This document shows, in pieces, positions 1 through 7,520 of a stretch of 14,459 nucleotides of DNA. The notes under the pieces were generated by a model. It made no database searches. It was not told where the DNA came from and saw nothing but the letters and a program-made list of their open reading frames with translations. The position numbers and the translations under genes were made by a program. The stretch's first letter is position 1; every line of letters starts with the position of its first letter. The DNA is from Alphaproteobacteria bacterium. Its GTDB lineage: Bacteria > Pseudomonadota > Alphaproteobacteria > Puniceispirillales > UBA1172. The stretch lies in NCBI GenBank assembly GCA_021296375.1, contig JAGWAQ010000023.1, positions 7,994 to 22,452 of the forward strand, read 5' to 3'.

Positions 1-832
1 GGATCCAGCTTTCGATAATGCTGTAGATATGGGTGGCGGCATCCTGAACGTAACTCGGGCTTTCGGGGTCAAACCCCTTCAGGTCGAGCGGCGTCACCAG
101 CACCTTGAAGCGACAGCCGCCGGTGCGCACCACCCGGCTGAGGATAATCGGCACATCTTTTTTTTGCGCCAGTTTCAGGTGGGCGACGGCGGTGGAGGCT
201 TTATGCCCGAAGAAATCGAGCATTTCGCCCTCGCGCAGTTTTTGGTCCACCACCATGGCAAAAACCTCTTTGTTCTTGATGGTGGAGGCCATGCCGCGGG
301 CGCCTTCGACGCCTTTTTCATAGGCACGGTTAAGCACCTCAAGCCGTTGCTTGAACAGCGCCGAGATGAAGGGATTGTTGATCGGGCGATAAACGCAATT
401 GATGGGCAATCCCGCCTTGATGCCGGGGAAGGACGCCAGCTCCCAATTGCCGATATGGGCGCTGATCATAAAGCCGCCCTTGCCGCGCAGCAGGTCCATA
501 TGTTCCATGCCATGGATGGTCAGGCGGTCCGATGCCATGATGGCGGAGGTGTGAAAATACTCCCCCACCACGCGGCCGAGGTTCACCCACATGCGGCGGG
601 CAATGGCGCGGTGTTCCGAAGCCGTCAATTCCGGCATGGCAAAACGGATGTTAAAAAGACTGCGCCGATGAAAAGGCGTCAGGGGGCCGATGATGCCCAT
701 CAACCCGCCCATCACCGCCGAGCTTACCGCCGGCGGCATCAGTTTCAGCAATCCCGCAAGGGCATAGAACAGCACGGCTTCGATGGGCCAGCTTATCCCC
801 CGCCGGAGCAATCTTTTGATGGTCTTGAACAT
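1..832 (-). CDS. lpxL: LpxL/HtrB-like lipid A late acyltransferase (C-terminus cut by window edge)
   Basis: My own translation of the minus strand gives 277 open codons from the ATG at 832 to the left edge, with no stop. Family role: inner-membrane acyltransferase adding a secondary (lauroyl/myristoyl-type) chain from acyl-ACP to Kdo-lipid A. Seen: a hydrophobic N-terminal segment (about residues 17-50), the HX4E catalytic motif in SAHIGNWE (H126, E131), VYRPINNP, then an REGEMLDFFGHKA-like stretch. The last visible residues (SIIESWI) match the region just before the usual C-terminal W-x-H-R-W end, so only about 15-30 residues are probably missing. It starts 8 bp after the lpxK stop; an AGAGGG run lies immediately upstream, partly overlapping that stop, which suggests translational coupling. 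It is the fourth gene of the LPS operon. LpxL versus LpxM/HtrB specificity (which chain, which position) cannot be told from sequence. Confidence 0.9.
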   Translation of the reverse strand, partial: MFKTIKRLLRRGISWPIEAVLFYALAGLLKLMPPAVSSAVMGGLMGIIGPLTPFHRRSLFNIRFAMPELTASEHRAIARRMWVNLGRVVGEYFHTSAIMASDRLTIHGMEHMDLLRGKGGFMISAHIGNWELASFPGIKAGLPINCVYRPINNPFISALFKQRLEVLNRAYEKGVEGARGMASTIKNKEVFAMVVDQKLREGEMLDFFGHKASTAVAHLKLAQKKDVPIILSRVVRTGGCRFKVLVTPLDLKGFDPESPSYVQDAATHIYSIIESWI

Positions 833-840
833 AGCCCTCT

Positions 841-1821
841 TTATCGCCTTTTCGGCATGATGTCCATCAATCGCCCGTCGATCCGTGTCGTTAGGGGAAT
901 GGCCGTGATGCCGTCACGATCAGCGCCGGAAATGCGCGTTAAATCCTTTTCGGTTGTCACCAACAGGGCGTTATGTTCCGCCGCCTCACGTTTCAGGGCG
1001 GCGATATTGTCGTCGCTGAACGGGTGGTGATCGGGGAAATGCACCGCCGTCACCACCTCAACCCCCGCCGCCAGCAGCATGTTAACAAAGCCCTGGGGGT
1101 GGCCAATGCCGGCAAAGGCAATGACCGGCCGCGTGAGGGCTGATAGCGTGTCGGCATCAAGGGCGCGGCTGGCGGTCATCACAGGTTTGGTGAACCCTGC
1201 CGCTTTCAACTGGCTGGTCAGGCCTGACGTGTCCTCGCCGGTGATGATGACGCCGTCAACACGGCCAAGGCCAGAGGCGAAATCCTCCCGCAACGGGCCC
1301 GCCGGAATGACCTTGCCGTTGCCCGCCCCCAAATCCCCGCTGAACACCGCAAGGCGGGTATGGGGGGCAATCGTCGTGTTCTGCAGCCCGTCATCCATGA
1401 TGACGATCTGGCAATCGGGCAGATGGGTTTCAATCCATCGCGCGCCATCGCCGCGATGCCGCGCCACCACGACAGGGGTTTTGCCGCTCAGCCATTTGGC
1501 TTCATCGCCGATATCAGCGGCGGTATCATCACCCGTCACCAGGTGGGGGCCGGTGATCCGCCCGCCATGACCACGCGTCAGGATAACCGGACGGGACGCC
1601 GCCATGGCTTTGGCCAGTGCCGCCACAAGGGGGGTCTTGCCGGTGCCGCCCGCGGTCAAATTGCCCACCACCACGACGGGAATGCTGGGGTGATAGGGGG
1701 TTGCCATGCGGGCCTTCAGCCCTGCCGCCAGCCGCCAGAGCAAGCTTGCGGGGGTCAGGGCAATGGCCAACAACCGCCCGAAGCCGCCAGGACTATACCA
1801 AAACTTCGGGGTGGTGATCAT
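841..1821 (-). CDS. lpxK: Tetraacyldisaccharide 4'-kinase LpxK
   Basis: Family role: inner-membrane-associated kinase that phosphorylates the 4' position of the tetraacyldisaccharide 1-phosphate to make lipid IVA. The 326 residues are close to the family's usual length. Seen in order: an N-terminal hydrophobic stretch (residues 15-33), the P-loop VVGNLTAGGTGKTP (51-64), LTRGHGG (81-87), GDEA (105-108), the DDGLQN motif (143-148), GNGKVIPAGPLRE (167-179) and a conserved-looking HFPDHHPF stretch followed by TTEKD near the C-terminus. All are hallmarks of LpxK. Its ATG overlaps the waaA stop in an ATGA arrangement (4 nt shared), indicating translational coupling; upstream there is only a G-run rather than a classical Shine-Dalgarno. 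lpxL follows 8 bp later. No missing residues or frameshift seen. Confidence 0.97.
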   Translation of the reverse strand: MITTPKFWYSPGGFGRLLAIALTPASLLWRLAAGLKARMATPYHPSIPVVVVGNLTAGGTGKTPLVAALAKAMAASRPVILTRGHGGRITGPHLVTGDDTAADIGDEAKWLSGKTPVVVARHRGDGARWIETHLPDCQIVIMDDGLQNTTIAPHTRLAVFSGDLGAGNGKVIPAGPLREDFASGLGRVDGVIITGEDTSGLTSQLKAAGFTKPVMTASRALDADTLSALTRPVIAFAGIGHPQGFVNMLLAAGVEVVTAVHFPDHHPFSDDNIAALKREAAEHNALLVTTEKDLTRISGADRDGITAIPLTTRIDGRLMDIMPKRR

Positions 1822-3128
1822 GATTGCGGCCCCCCGTCGTTGGTCAGCGCCATCAGCACCTGGGCGGTGGCGGCGGCGGCATCGGCCAGCACTTGATAGG
1901 CTTTCGCCGCGCCATGATTATGTTTGTCCAGCAAGGTTGCGGACGCCGCCAGCACGGTGATGGCATCGGCCACGGCGGATGAGGTCGAGGCGGTTATCAA
2001 CCCGCCATGGGTGTCGATCAATTCAAACGCGGCGGTGTTTTTAAACGTATGGGGGCCGGAGATCACGCCTTTATCCAGCGCCGCCATTTCCATGGGGTTA
2101 TGCCCCCCGATATTGCCGAACGCGCCGCCCAGAACGATGATATCCGCGGCACGGATCAAGCCCCCCATTTCCCCCATCATATCAGCGATGAAGACCTGCT
2201 GATTGGGGGCAGGGGGTTCCCCCCGGCTATGCTGGCCTGTCGTCATGCCTTCGGCTTCAACCATCTGGCGGATGGCAGCGCCACGCACGATATGCCGCGG
2301 GGCGATGACGCTCATGAACCCGCCGGATTGATTAACGGCACTCATGGCATCAAGGAAGATTTTTTCTTCGCCGTCATGGCTTGAGGCCATCAGCACCACC
2401 AGACGTCCATCCGCGGCGGCGGTGATCTGTTGCCGCAATTCGGGGTTATCAGTCAGGGCCGGGGCGGCGGCTTTCATGGAGCCGCCAACAAGAACTGTGC
2501 CCGGGCGCGTCGGCAGGCTGTCAAATCGCGCTTCCTGGATCGCGTCCACCGTGATGATGCGGCGGAACACCGGGAACATTGTTCGCGCCAGCAAATGCCC
2601 CCGCCCTGCCCAATACCGCAGGGATTTTTCCGAAATCTGGGCAGAGGCCATGGCGACGGGATGGCGGCGTTCATTGCTCATCATCACCATATTGGGCCAG
2701 ATCTCGCTTTCCATCATCACCACCAGGTCCGGCCGCCAATGGTCAAGGAACCGCTTGATCCAGACGGGGTGATCATAGGGGTGGTATTGATGGGTGATGC
2801 GTGCCGACAAGCCAAGGGTTTCGATGCGTTGCTCCAGCATTTTTGCGGAGGTCACGGTGCCGCTGGTGATCAGGACATGGGCATCGGGATTGGCATTGAT
2901 CATGGCCTTGGCCAGCACCAGAGATGACACGGTTTCCCCGACACTGGCGCCATGCAGCCAATAGAGATGGCCAGAGGAGGGGCGGGGACGCGAGGCATGG
3001 CCATAGCGTTCCTGGCGGCGGCTCAGGTCTTCTTTTTTATGGCGCGCGCGCCACCGCAGGATGACCGGCACCACCATCCCGAGGATCAGCCAGATCAACC
3101 GGTAGATGAGAAGAACGAGCGCCCGCAT
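1818..3128 (-). CDS. waaA: Kdo transferase WaaA (KdtA)
   Basis: Family role: CMP-Kdo-dependent GT30 glycosyltransferase that adds the first Kdo residue(s) to lipid IVA at the cytoplasmic face of the inner membrane. The 436 residues are near the usual length. Seen: an N-terminal membrane anchor (about residues 4-24), the WLHGASVGE motif (57-65, with E65 at the catalytic-base position), ESEIWPN (141-147), a C-terminal GGHNPMEMAA (341-350; usually GGHNPLEPA) and GPHTFKN (358-364). The start is supported by AAGGA 9 nt upstream and by a TGATG junction with the preceding acyltransferase (1 nt overlap). At its end it overlaps lpxK by 4 nt. The number of Kdo residues added (mono-, bi- or multifunctional) cannot be inferred. 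Confidence 0.97.
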   Translation of the reverse strand: MRALVLLIYRLIWLILGMVVPVILRWRARHKKEDLSRRQERYGHASRPRPSSGHLYWLHGASVGETVSSLVLAKAMINANPDAHVLITSGTVTSAKMLEQRIETLGLSARITHQYHPYDHPVWIKRFLDHWRPDLVVMMESEIWPNMVMMSNERRHPVAMASAQISEKSLRYWAGRGHLLARTMFPVFRRIITVDAIQEARFDSLPTRPGTVLVGGSMKAAAPALTDNPELRQQITAAADGRLVVLMASSHDGEEKIFLDAMSAVNQSGGFMSVIAPRHIVRGAAIRQMVEAEGMTTGQHSRGEPPAPNQQVFIADMMGEMGGLIRAADIIVLGGAFGNIGGHNPMEMAALDKGVISGPHTFKNTAAFELIDTHGGLITASTSSAVADAITVLAASATLLDKHNHGAAKAYQVLADAAAATAQVLMALTNDGGPQS

Positions 3129-3841
3129 CAGCGTTTTTCCTTGCCTTCGCCATAGCGCGAGGCGGCATGGTCAGGGGCATGGCCAAAGATCGCGTCGGCT
3201 TCGGCGCTGACGTGATTGATGGCGTCTTCAAGCGCCAGTCGTGCCGCTTCAACCGCCGCGTCATCAGCGTCACGGGGGATGCGGATGGGCGCGCCGTAAT
3301 ACTGAACCCCGCGGCTGAAGGCTTTCGGCACCGCCAGTCGATCCCAGGAATTCAGGCGTTTGATCCGTGAGGTCGACCAGGATACCGGCACCAGCGCCGC
3401 GCCGCTGGATTTCGCCAGCATGATCGCGCCGGCGGCCGCCATTCGCGCCGGTCCGCGGGGGCCGTCAGGGGTGATGCCGACATGAAGCCCGGCGTTCAGT
3501 CGTCGCCGCATTTCGCGATAGCCGCTGATCGCCTTGCTGCTGCGTGACCCCCAAATCGTACCCACCCCAAGGGGCGCGACGGTGCCGGAGATCAGCTGGC
3601 CATCGCGCGAGGGCGAGATGATATAGGCGGCGGGGTAACGGTGGCCGATCATCGCCGGAATTGACAACAACCGGCAATGCCAATTGACGAAAATCACCGC
3701 TTCGCCGGATTGCACCAGCTCAAGCCCGCCTTTATCGATGGTGGTCCAGCGGATGGTTTTCAGCAGCATTCCCAGCACCATACTGGCCAGCCGAGCAACA
3801 GCGGCGATGCCTTGGGGGGATTTCAGCCAGGTTTTGATCAT
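3128..3841 (-). CDS. DUF374 lysophospholipid acyltransferase-like protein
   Basis: A 237-residue protein of the DUF374 family, part of the LPLAT (PlsC-like) superfamily, commonly found beside waaA in alphaproteobacteria. Seen: a hydrophobic N-terminus (about 12-30), VNWHCRLLSIP with the presumed catalytic His at 55 (an HX4-type site in the family), SPSRDGQLI (77-85), WGSRSSK (97-103), and TPDGPRGP (124-131). The exact acyl acceptor is unknown; its place as first gene of an LPS operon suggests acylation of lipid A or another envelope lipid (inference). The frame stays open upstream to an ATG at 4072, but that would add 77 residues spanning the tandem repeats and the divergent promoter region, and would overlap the opposite gene. 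The ATG at 3841 gives the family-like MIKTWLKSP start. It has no clear Shine-Dalgarno, so a nearby TTG start cannot be excluded. Confidence 0.9.
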   Translation of the reverse strand: MIKTWLKSPQGIAAVARLASMVLGMLLKTIRWTTIDKGGLELVQSGEAVIFVNWHCRLLSIPAMIGHRYPAAYIISPSRDGQLISGTVAPLGVGTIWGSRSSKAISGYREMRRRLNAGLHVGITPDGPRGPARMAAAGAIMLAKSSGAALVPVSWSTSRIKRLNSWDRLAVPKAFSRGVQYYGAPIRIPRDADDAAVEAARLALEDAINHVSAEADAIFGHAPDHAASRYGEGKEKR

Positions 3842-3872
3842 TGTCAAGAATTCGCCATGTTGCAAGGCCTGT

Positions 3873-3893
3873 TCAGGGCGCGGGGTAAAACAT
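3873..3893 (-). other. Possible six-codon upstream ORF (MFYPAP) before the LPS operon
   Basis: ATG TTT TAC CCC GCG CCC TGA on the minus strand ends about 30 nt before the DUF374 start codon. Seven nucleotides upstream lies TAAGAT (3901-3906), a plausible -10, so this ATG would sit at the predicted transcription start. Such a short ORF can easily arise by chance and there is no Shine-Dalgarno. It is recorded because leaderless short leaders can influence a downstream gene. Confidence 0.15.
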
Positions 3894-3900
3894 TTTTGTG

Positions 3901-3935
3901 ATCTTAACAATTCCACAGGATTTCGGCGACCGAAA
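3901..3935 (-). promoter_or_regulatory. Candidate LPS-operon promoter with palindrome over the -35 region
   Basis: On the minus strand TAAGAT (3901-3906) resembles a -10 box (4/6 to TATAAT). No good -35 lies 17 nt upstream. Instead the position is occupied by a perfect inverted repeat TTTCGG-CGA-CCGAAA (3921-3935, 6-bp arms). A palindrome over a poor -35 is the arrangement expected for an activator- or repressor-controlled promoter. This is inference; the regulator is unknown. Confidence 0.3.
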
Positions 3936-3951
3936 AACCGCCGCAACCCCT

Positions 3952-3988
3952 CCCCCGCGAGGATAAATACCCCCCCGCGAGGATAAAT
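3952..3988. repeat. Two 17-bp direct repeats in the divergent LPS intergenic region
   Basis: CCCCCGCGAGGATAAAT occurs at 3952-3968 and again at 3972-3988, identical over 17 bp, with a 20-bp period (about two helical turns). The unit combines a C-run, a GCGAGG core and an AT-rich end. It lies between the two divergent LPS transcription units. It could be a pair of regulator sites on one face of the helix or a simple tandem duplication. The region is nominally open in a reading frame, but no gene is supported there. Confidence 0.75.
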
Positions 3989-4009
3989 CGCTGATCCTGC
4001 GCAAAAGAA

Positions 4010-4038
4010 TTGCGGAAACCGAGGCATCACGATATGAC
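4010..4038 (+). promoter_or_regulatory. Candidate sigma70-type promoter for the glycosyltransferase gene
   Basis: TTGCGG (4010-4015), a 17-bp spacer, then TATGAC (4033-4038). The start codon of the glycosyltransferase gene lies 6 nt after the -10 (ATG at 4045), so predicted transcription would begin at or next to the A of ATG, implying a leaderless mRNA. No Shine-Dalgarno precedes this ATG, which is consistent. Confidence 0.45.
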
Positions 4039-4044
4039 AAAAGC

Positions 4045-5088
4045 ATGGTTTCAACGCATTCACAGCCGTCATCTGGCCATCGCACTCTTGTTATCCAGCC
4101 GATGGTGGGGATCGGGGATATGGTCTGGCATAAACCCTGGCTCGACGCCATGATCGCGGCGCGGCCGATCACCCTGATGGCCAAGCCTTCGGCGCAAGCG
4201 GCGGCGGTGATGATGGATCATCCCGAATTGGCCATCACCCCCCTGCATCGGTCGGAACGCGGCAAAAAAGGCCAGCACGACGGCTGGCTGGGGTTCCTCC
4301 GCCTGGTGATGGCACTGCGGGCCACGCAAGCGGATGAAATCTGGATCCTGCATAAAAGCTGGCGATATGCCGCCGCCGCCTGGCTTGCGGGCATCCCCAA
4401 GCGTGCCGGTTACGGGTTCGGCAAACAGAAACACGGGCTTAACCACGGGGCGCCGCTGTCGCCGGCATTAAAACGCGCGCATCCGCGCCAGACCGTCGCG
4501 GCGTTTTGCGCGCAATTCGGGATTGCGCCTGATGACGAGCAGCCGCGCATCACCCCGGACGCGGACAGTCGTTCAAAGGCCATGGCCCTGGCGCCATCCC
4601 GGCCTTTCATCATCATGGGGGTCGGGGCGGCTGACGCCATTCGCCGCTGGTCGCCGATGCGTTTCGCGGCGGTCATCGCCCGGCTTCATGAAAGTCATCC
4701 TGATGTGCCTGTTGTGTTATGCGGCAGTCCGGCGGAATCCGCCATAGCGGAGGCCATCATCACCGCTTTGCCCGGCGCCACCCCCGCCCCGCAATGTGTT
4801 TTTGATCAACCGGTGAAAACCGTCATTGCCCTGCATGAACAGGCGGCGTTTTATCTCGGCAATGACACCAGCCTGATCAATATCGCGGTCGCCACGGGGC
4901 GCCCCGCCATTCGGGTTTTCGCCAGCAGTTTGCCGGTGCTGGATTCGCCATTGATCACGACCTTCCTGCCGCCGGACCCGAAACGGATGGATCAGCCCGG
5001 GGCCATTGATGATATTGATGATGCCGCTGTTCATGCCGCCGCCGCCGCATTGCTGGCGGCGGTTGTCCCCTTCCCGAAAAAGGCGTAA
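4045..5088 (+). CDS. Glycosyltransferase family 9 (heptosyltransferase-like)
   Basis: A 347-residue GT-B fold glycosyltransferase of the WaaC/WaaF-like family 9, expected to transfer a heptose or another core sugar to nascent LPS in the cytoplasm. Seen: an N-terminal nucleotide-binding start VIQPMVGIGDMVWHKPWLDAM (residues 17-37, with the conserved GIGD at 22-25), a central RRWSPMRFAAVIARL (200-214), VVLCGSPAE (223-231), and the C-terminal donor-site region GNDTSLINIAVATGRPAI (272-289). In typical heptosyltransferases this last motif reads D-(S/T)-G-x-x-H-x-A; here Ser replaces Gly and Asn replaces His, so donor specificity may differ. The first 13 residues are not part of the fold, and no other in-frame start lies nearby. 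It is divergent from the waaA-lpxK operon and 9 bp upstream of the ABC exporter gene, so an LPS-core role is likely. Confidence 0.88.
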   Translation: MVSTHSQPSSGHRTLVIQPMVGIGDMVWHKPWLDAMIAARPITLMAKPSAQAAAVMMDHPELAITPLHRSERGKKGQHDGWLGFLRLVMALRATQADEIWILHKSWRYAAAAWLAGIPKRAGYGFGKQKHGLNHGAPLSPALKRAHPRQTVAAFCAQFGIAPDDEQPRITPDADSRSKAMALAPSRPFIIMGVGAADAIRRWSPMRFAAVIARLHESHPDVPVVLCGSPAESAIAEAIITALPGATPAPQCVFDQPVKTVIALHEQAAFYLGNDTSLINIAVATGRPAIRVFASSLPVLDSPLITTFLPPDPKRMDQPGAIDDIDDAAVHAAAAALLAAVVPFPKKA

Positions 5089-5097
5089 AACAGCCTG

Positions 5098-6858
5098 ATG
5101 ATGTTTCAAGCTCCGGCCCCATTAACTCTGACCACAGGCGCGGTGTTGCGCCGGCTCTGGCGGGACTGGATTTCCTCGCGCAAGAAAGCCATTGCCGTTG
5201 CGCTGGGGTTGATGGCGCTGGTGTCGGCAACCTCGTCGGCGTATCCCGCCTTGATCCGCTATGTTTTTGATGCCCTCGGGGCGGCTTCCGCTGACCTGAT
5301 CTGGCAGGTGCCGCCGCTGATCATTGGCATTACCCTCATCAAGGGGGTGGCGATGTATTTTCAGGTGCGGCAGGTCAATCAACTGGCGCTGCTGATCACG
5401 ACCTCAATCCAGAAAGCCATGACGGCGCATTTGATCCGTGCTGATCTGGCGCTGGTGATGTCGGCGCCGGTGGGGGAATTTGTCTCGCGCCTGATGAACG
5501 ATGTGCTGATCGTGCGTGAGGCGATCATCCGCCTTGCCAATAACCTGATCCGCGATATGCTGACCATCATCACCATGGTGGCGATGATGGTGTGGTTTGA
5601 CTGGCTGCTGACCTTGATCGTGCTGGGGGTCTATCCGCTGGCGATGCAACCGATCATCAAGATTGGCCAGAAACAGCGCAAGCAATCCTCGCATCTGCAG
5701 GAACAAATGGCTGATGTCACGTCGCTGTTGAACGAAACCCTGACGGGCAGTCGCATGACCCGCGCCTATGGTCTTGAGGGCCATGAAACCCGCCGCACGG
5801 CGCTGGCGTTTGACCAGTTGTTTGACCGTTTGTTCCGTCTGACTCTGGGCCGCGCCCGCATTGACCCTATCCTTGAAGTGCTTGGCGGGGTTGCGGTTGC
5901 TGGCGTCATTGCGCTGGCGGGCTGGCGTGTTGTTAATGGCGAAATGCAGGTTGGCGATGTCGCGGGGTTCATCACCGCGCTTCTGATGCTGGTTCAGCCG
6001 GTGCGGGGGCTGGGGACATTGAACGCCGTGGTGCAGGAAAGCGCCGCCGCGTCGAACCGGATTTTCGCCCTGCTTGATGCCGAACGCCAGATCAATGATC
6101 CCGTTCATCCGCTTGCATTGACGGCGGCGAAAGGCGCGCTTGATTTTGATCAGGTCAGCTTCAGTTACGGCGAGACCGCGACGATTGACGGCATCAGCTT
6201 CAGCGCCCGCCCGGGCCAGGTGACGGCCTTGGTGGGGCCAAGCGGCGCCGGCAAGACAACCGTCATCAACCTCATCCCGCGGTTGTTTGACCGCAGTTCA
6301 GGCCAGATCACTCTGGATGGTCATGACATCACTGAACTGACGCTTGATGACTTGCGGCGGCAGATGGCTCTTGTCAGTCAGGACGCGATGCTGTTCAACG
6401 ACACGATCCGCAACAACATTCGCCTTGGTCGCCTTGACGCCAGCGATGATGAGGTCGAGGCCGCCGCCCGTGAAGCCGCCGCCCATGACTTTATCATGGG
6501 TCAGGCCGATGGCTACGATACCCTTGTGGGGGAAGGCGGGGGGCGGCTGTCCGGCGGCCAGCGGCAACGGATTTCAATTGCCCGGGCGATTTTGCGCAAC
6601 GCGCCGGTGCTGCTGCTTGATGAAGCGACCAGCGCGCTTGATGCGGAATCCGAAAAACAGATCCAGCTGGCGCTTGAAAAACTTGCCGCCGGTCGGACCA
6701 CGATTGTTGTCGCCCACCGCTTGTCCACCGTCCAGAACGCTGATCAGATTCTGGTCATGGATCAGGGGCGAATTGTCGAGGCTGGCCAGCACAGCACGCT
6801 GATGAAAAAAGACGGGCTTTATGCCCGCCTTTGCGCACTTCAGCATTTCAGCGAGTGA
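5098..6858 (+). CDS. msbA: MsbA-like ABC exporter (fused membrane and ATPase domains)
   Basis: A 586-residue half-transporter of the ABC-B exporter type, acting as a homodimer in the inner membrane; MsbA proteins flip lipid A-core to the periplasmic face. Seen: a type-1 exporter membrane domain with about six hydrophobic segments (roughly 31-53, 68-88, 150-168, 169-186, 262-278, 286-302), then an ATPase domain with Walker A GPSGAGKTT (380-388), Q-loop near Q428, signature LSGGQRQR (484-491), Walker B VLLLDEATSALD (504-515) and switch His in VVAHRLS (H540). Two adjacent ATGs (5098, 5101) are possible starts; neither has a strong ribosome site, and translation may depend on the gene 9 bp upstream. 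Context (GT9 partner, divergent lipid A genes) favours lipid A export. Exporters of this type also move other lipids, peptides and drugs, so the symbol is an inference from family and neighbours. Confidence 0.88.
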   Translation: MMFQAPAPLTLTTGAVLRRLWRDWISSRKKAIAVALGLMALVSATSSAYPALIRYVFDALGAASADLIWQVPPLIIGITLIKGVAMYFQVRQVNQLALLITTSIQKAMTAHLIRADLALVMSAPVGEFVSRLMNDVLIVREAIIRLANNLIRDMLTIITMVAMMVWFDWLLTLIVLGVYPLAMQPIIKIGQKQRKQSSHLQEQMADVTSLLNETLTGSRMTRAYGLEGHETRRTALAFDQLFDRLFRLTLGRARIDPILEVLGGVAVAGVIALAGWRVVNGEMQVGDVAGFITALLMLVQPVRGLGTLNAVVQESAAASNRIFALLDAERQINDPVHPLALTAAKGALDFDQVSFSYGETATIDGISFSARPGQVTALVGPSGAGKTTVINLIPRLFDRSSGQITLDGHDITELTLDDLRRQMALVSQDAMLFNDTIRNNIRLGRLDASDDEVEAAAREAAAHDFIMGQADGYDTLVGEGGGRLSGGQRQRISIARAILRNAPVLLLDEATSALDAESEKQIQLALEKLAAGRTTIVVAHRLSTVQNADQILVMDQGRIVEAGQHSTLMKKDGLYARLCALQHFSE

Positions 6859-7518
6859 TCATTCGCGCCCCAGCACATCATCCACCAGTCGCACCGCCCA
6901 GCCTTTCGCCATGAAACGGGATTTGATGGCCGCCGGATCAAGCTCCTCTTCCGCCCAGGTGAGGAAATCCACCCCCCGTTCCTGCGCCGGACGATAGGCT
7001 TCGATAAACGCATCGAGCAGCCCGGTTTTCGCCTGACGGACATGAAGGTATTTGAGCGACAGCATTTTCAGCGCGTCATCCACGGTTGCGTCGGTCATCA
7101 ACAGCAGATAGATCGCCGACATGACCCCGGCGCGGTCGGCGCCGGATTTGCAGTGGATCAAGGCCGGTTTTTCGACAGCGTCAAACACCTCTTTGGCGCG
7201 GCGGATCATCTCGGCATCCGGCACATCGCGCGACCGGATGGTAAAATCAACAAGCGTGATCCCCGCCGCGTCGCAAGCTTCCTTTTCCAGCCGCCAGCCG
7301 CCGTCGGACCGCGGTCCCCGCAAATTGATGATGGTGGTTACCCCGAGCCGGGCGGCGGCGCGAACGTCTTTTGGTGCCGGTTGATTGGCGCGCCACATGC
7401 CGGGGCTGAACTCATGACGGTTATGCCAGGCCAGCCGCAGAAAGCCATGGTCCTTGAAGATCAGCTCAAGCCAGTCCCGCAGCCCCCGGCGGGGGTGATG
7501 GGCAAGATCAAGCGCCAT
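6859..7518 (-). CDS. Cys-based tyrosine/dual-specificity-type phosphatase
   Basis: A 219-residue protein with the protein tyrosine phosphatase superfamily active-site loop HCKSGADRAG (His122, nucleophile Cys123, Arg129), preceded by FSPGMWRANQPAPKD and TTIINLRGP, the N-terminal pattern of the small dual-specificity / Siw14-like group. An Asp in SRDVPD (D98 or D101) is a candidate general acid. Family members act on phosphotyrosine, phosphoinositides or other phosphate esters; the substrate here is unknown. Its start is well supported: GGAGG (7528-7532) ends 9 nt upstream, and its ATG follows the pmbA stop by 2 bp, so the two are co-transcribed. Its stop codon abuts that of the convergent ABC exporter gene (TGA and TCA side by side at 6856-6861). 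No signal peptide, so probably cytoplasmic. Confidence 0.85.
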   Translation of the reverse strand: MALDLAHHPRRGLRDWLELIFKDHGFLRLAWHNRHEFSPGMWRANQPAPKDVRAAARLGVTTIINLRGPRSDGGWRLEKEACDAAGITLVDFTIRSRDVPDAEMIRRAKEVFDAVEKPALIHCKSGADRAGVMSAIYLLLMTDATVDDALKMLSLKYLHVRQAKTGLLDAFIEAYRPAQERGVDFLTWAEEELDPAAIKSRFMAKGWAVRLVDDVLGRE

Positions 7519-7520
7519 GA

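Noticed and set aside
1..6. Window begins exactly with GGATCC, which might mark a cloning boundary or vector junction
   Set aside because: The lpxL reading frame runs through it with family-like residues (ESWI), and GGATCC also occurs inside the window near 4343, so it need not be a junction.
29..1030. Long plus-strand ORF of 333 codons across the left end
   Set aside because: It is antisense to lpxL and the end of lpxK, both with intact catalytic motifs; the product is rich in His, Arg, Gly and Ala as expected of a GC-rich shadow frame.
3842..4072. 77-codon upstream extension of the DUF374 gene through the direct repeats
   Set aside because: It would cover the divergent promoter region and overlap the first codons of the GT9 gene; the extension is Pro/Arg/Cys-rich with no family similarity, and repeats translate as junk (PRGG patterns).
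5404..6108. Minus-strand ORF of 234 codons opposite the ABC exporter
   Set aside because: Antisense to the conserved membrane domain; biased composition (His, Gln, Arg) and no motif.
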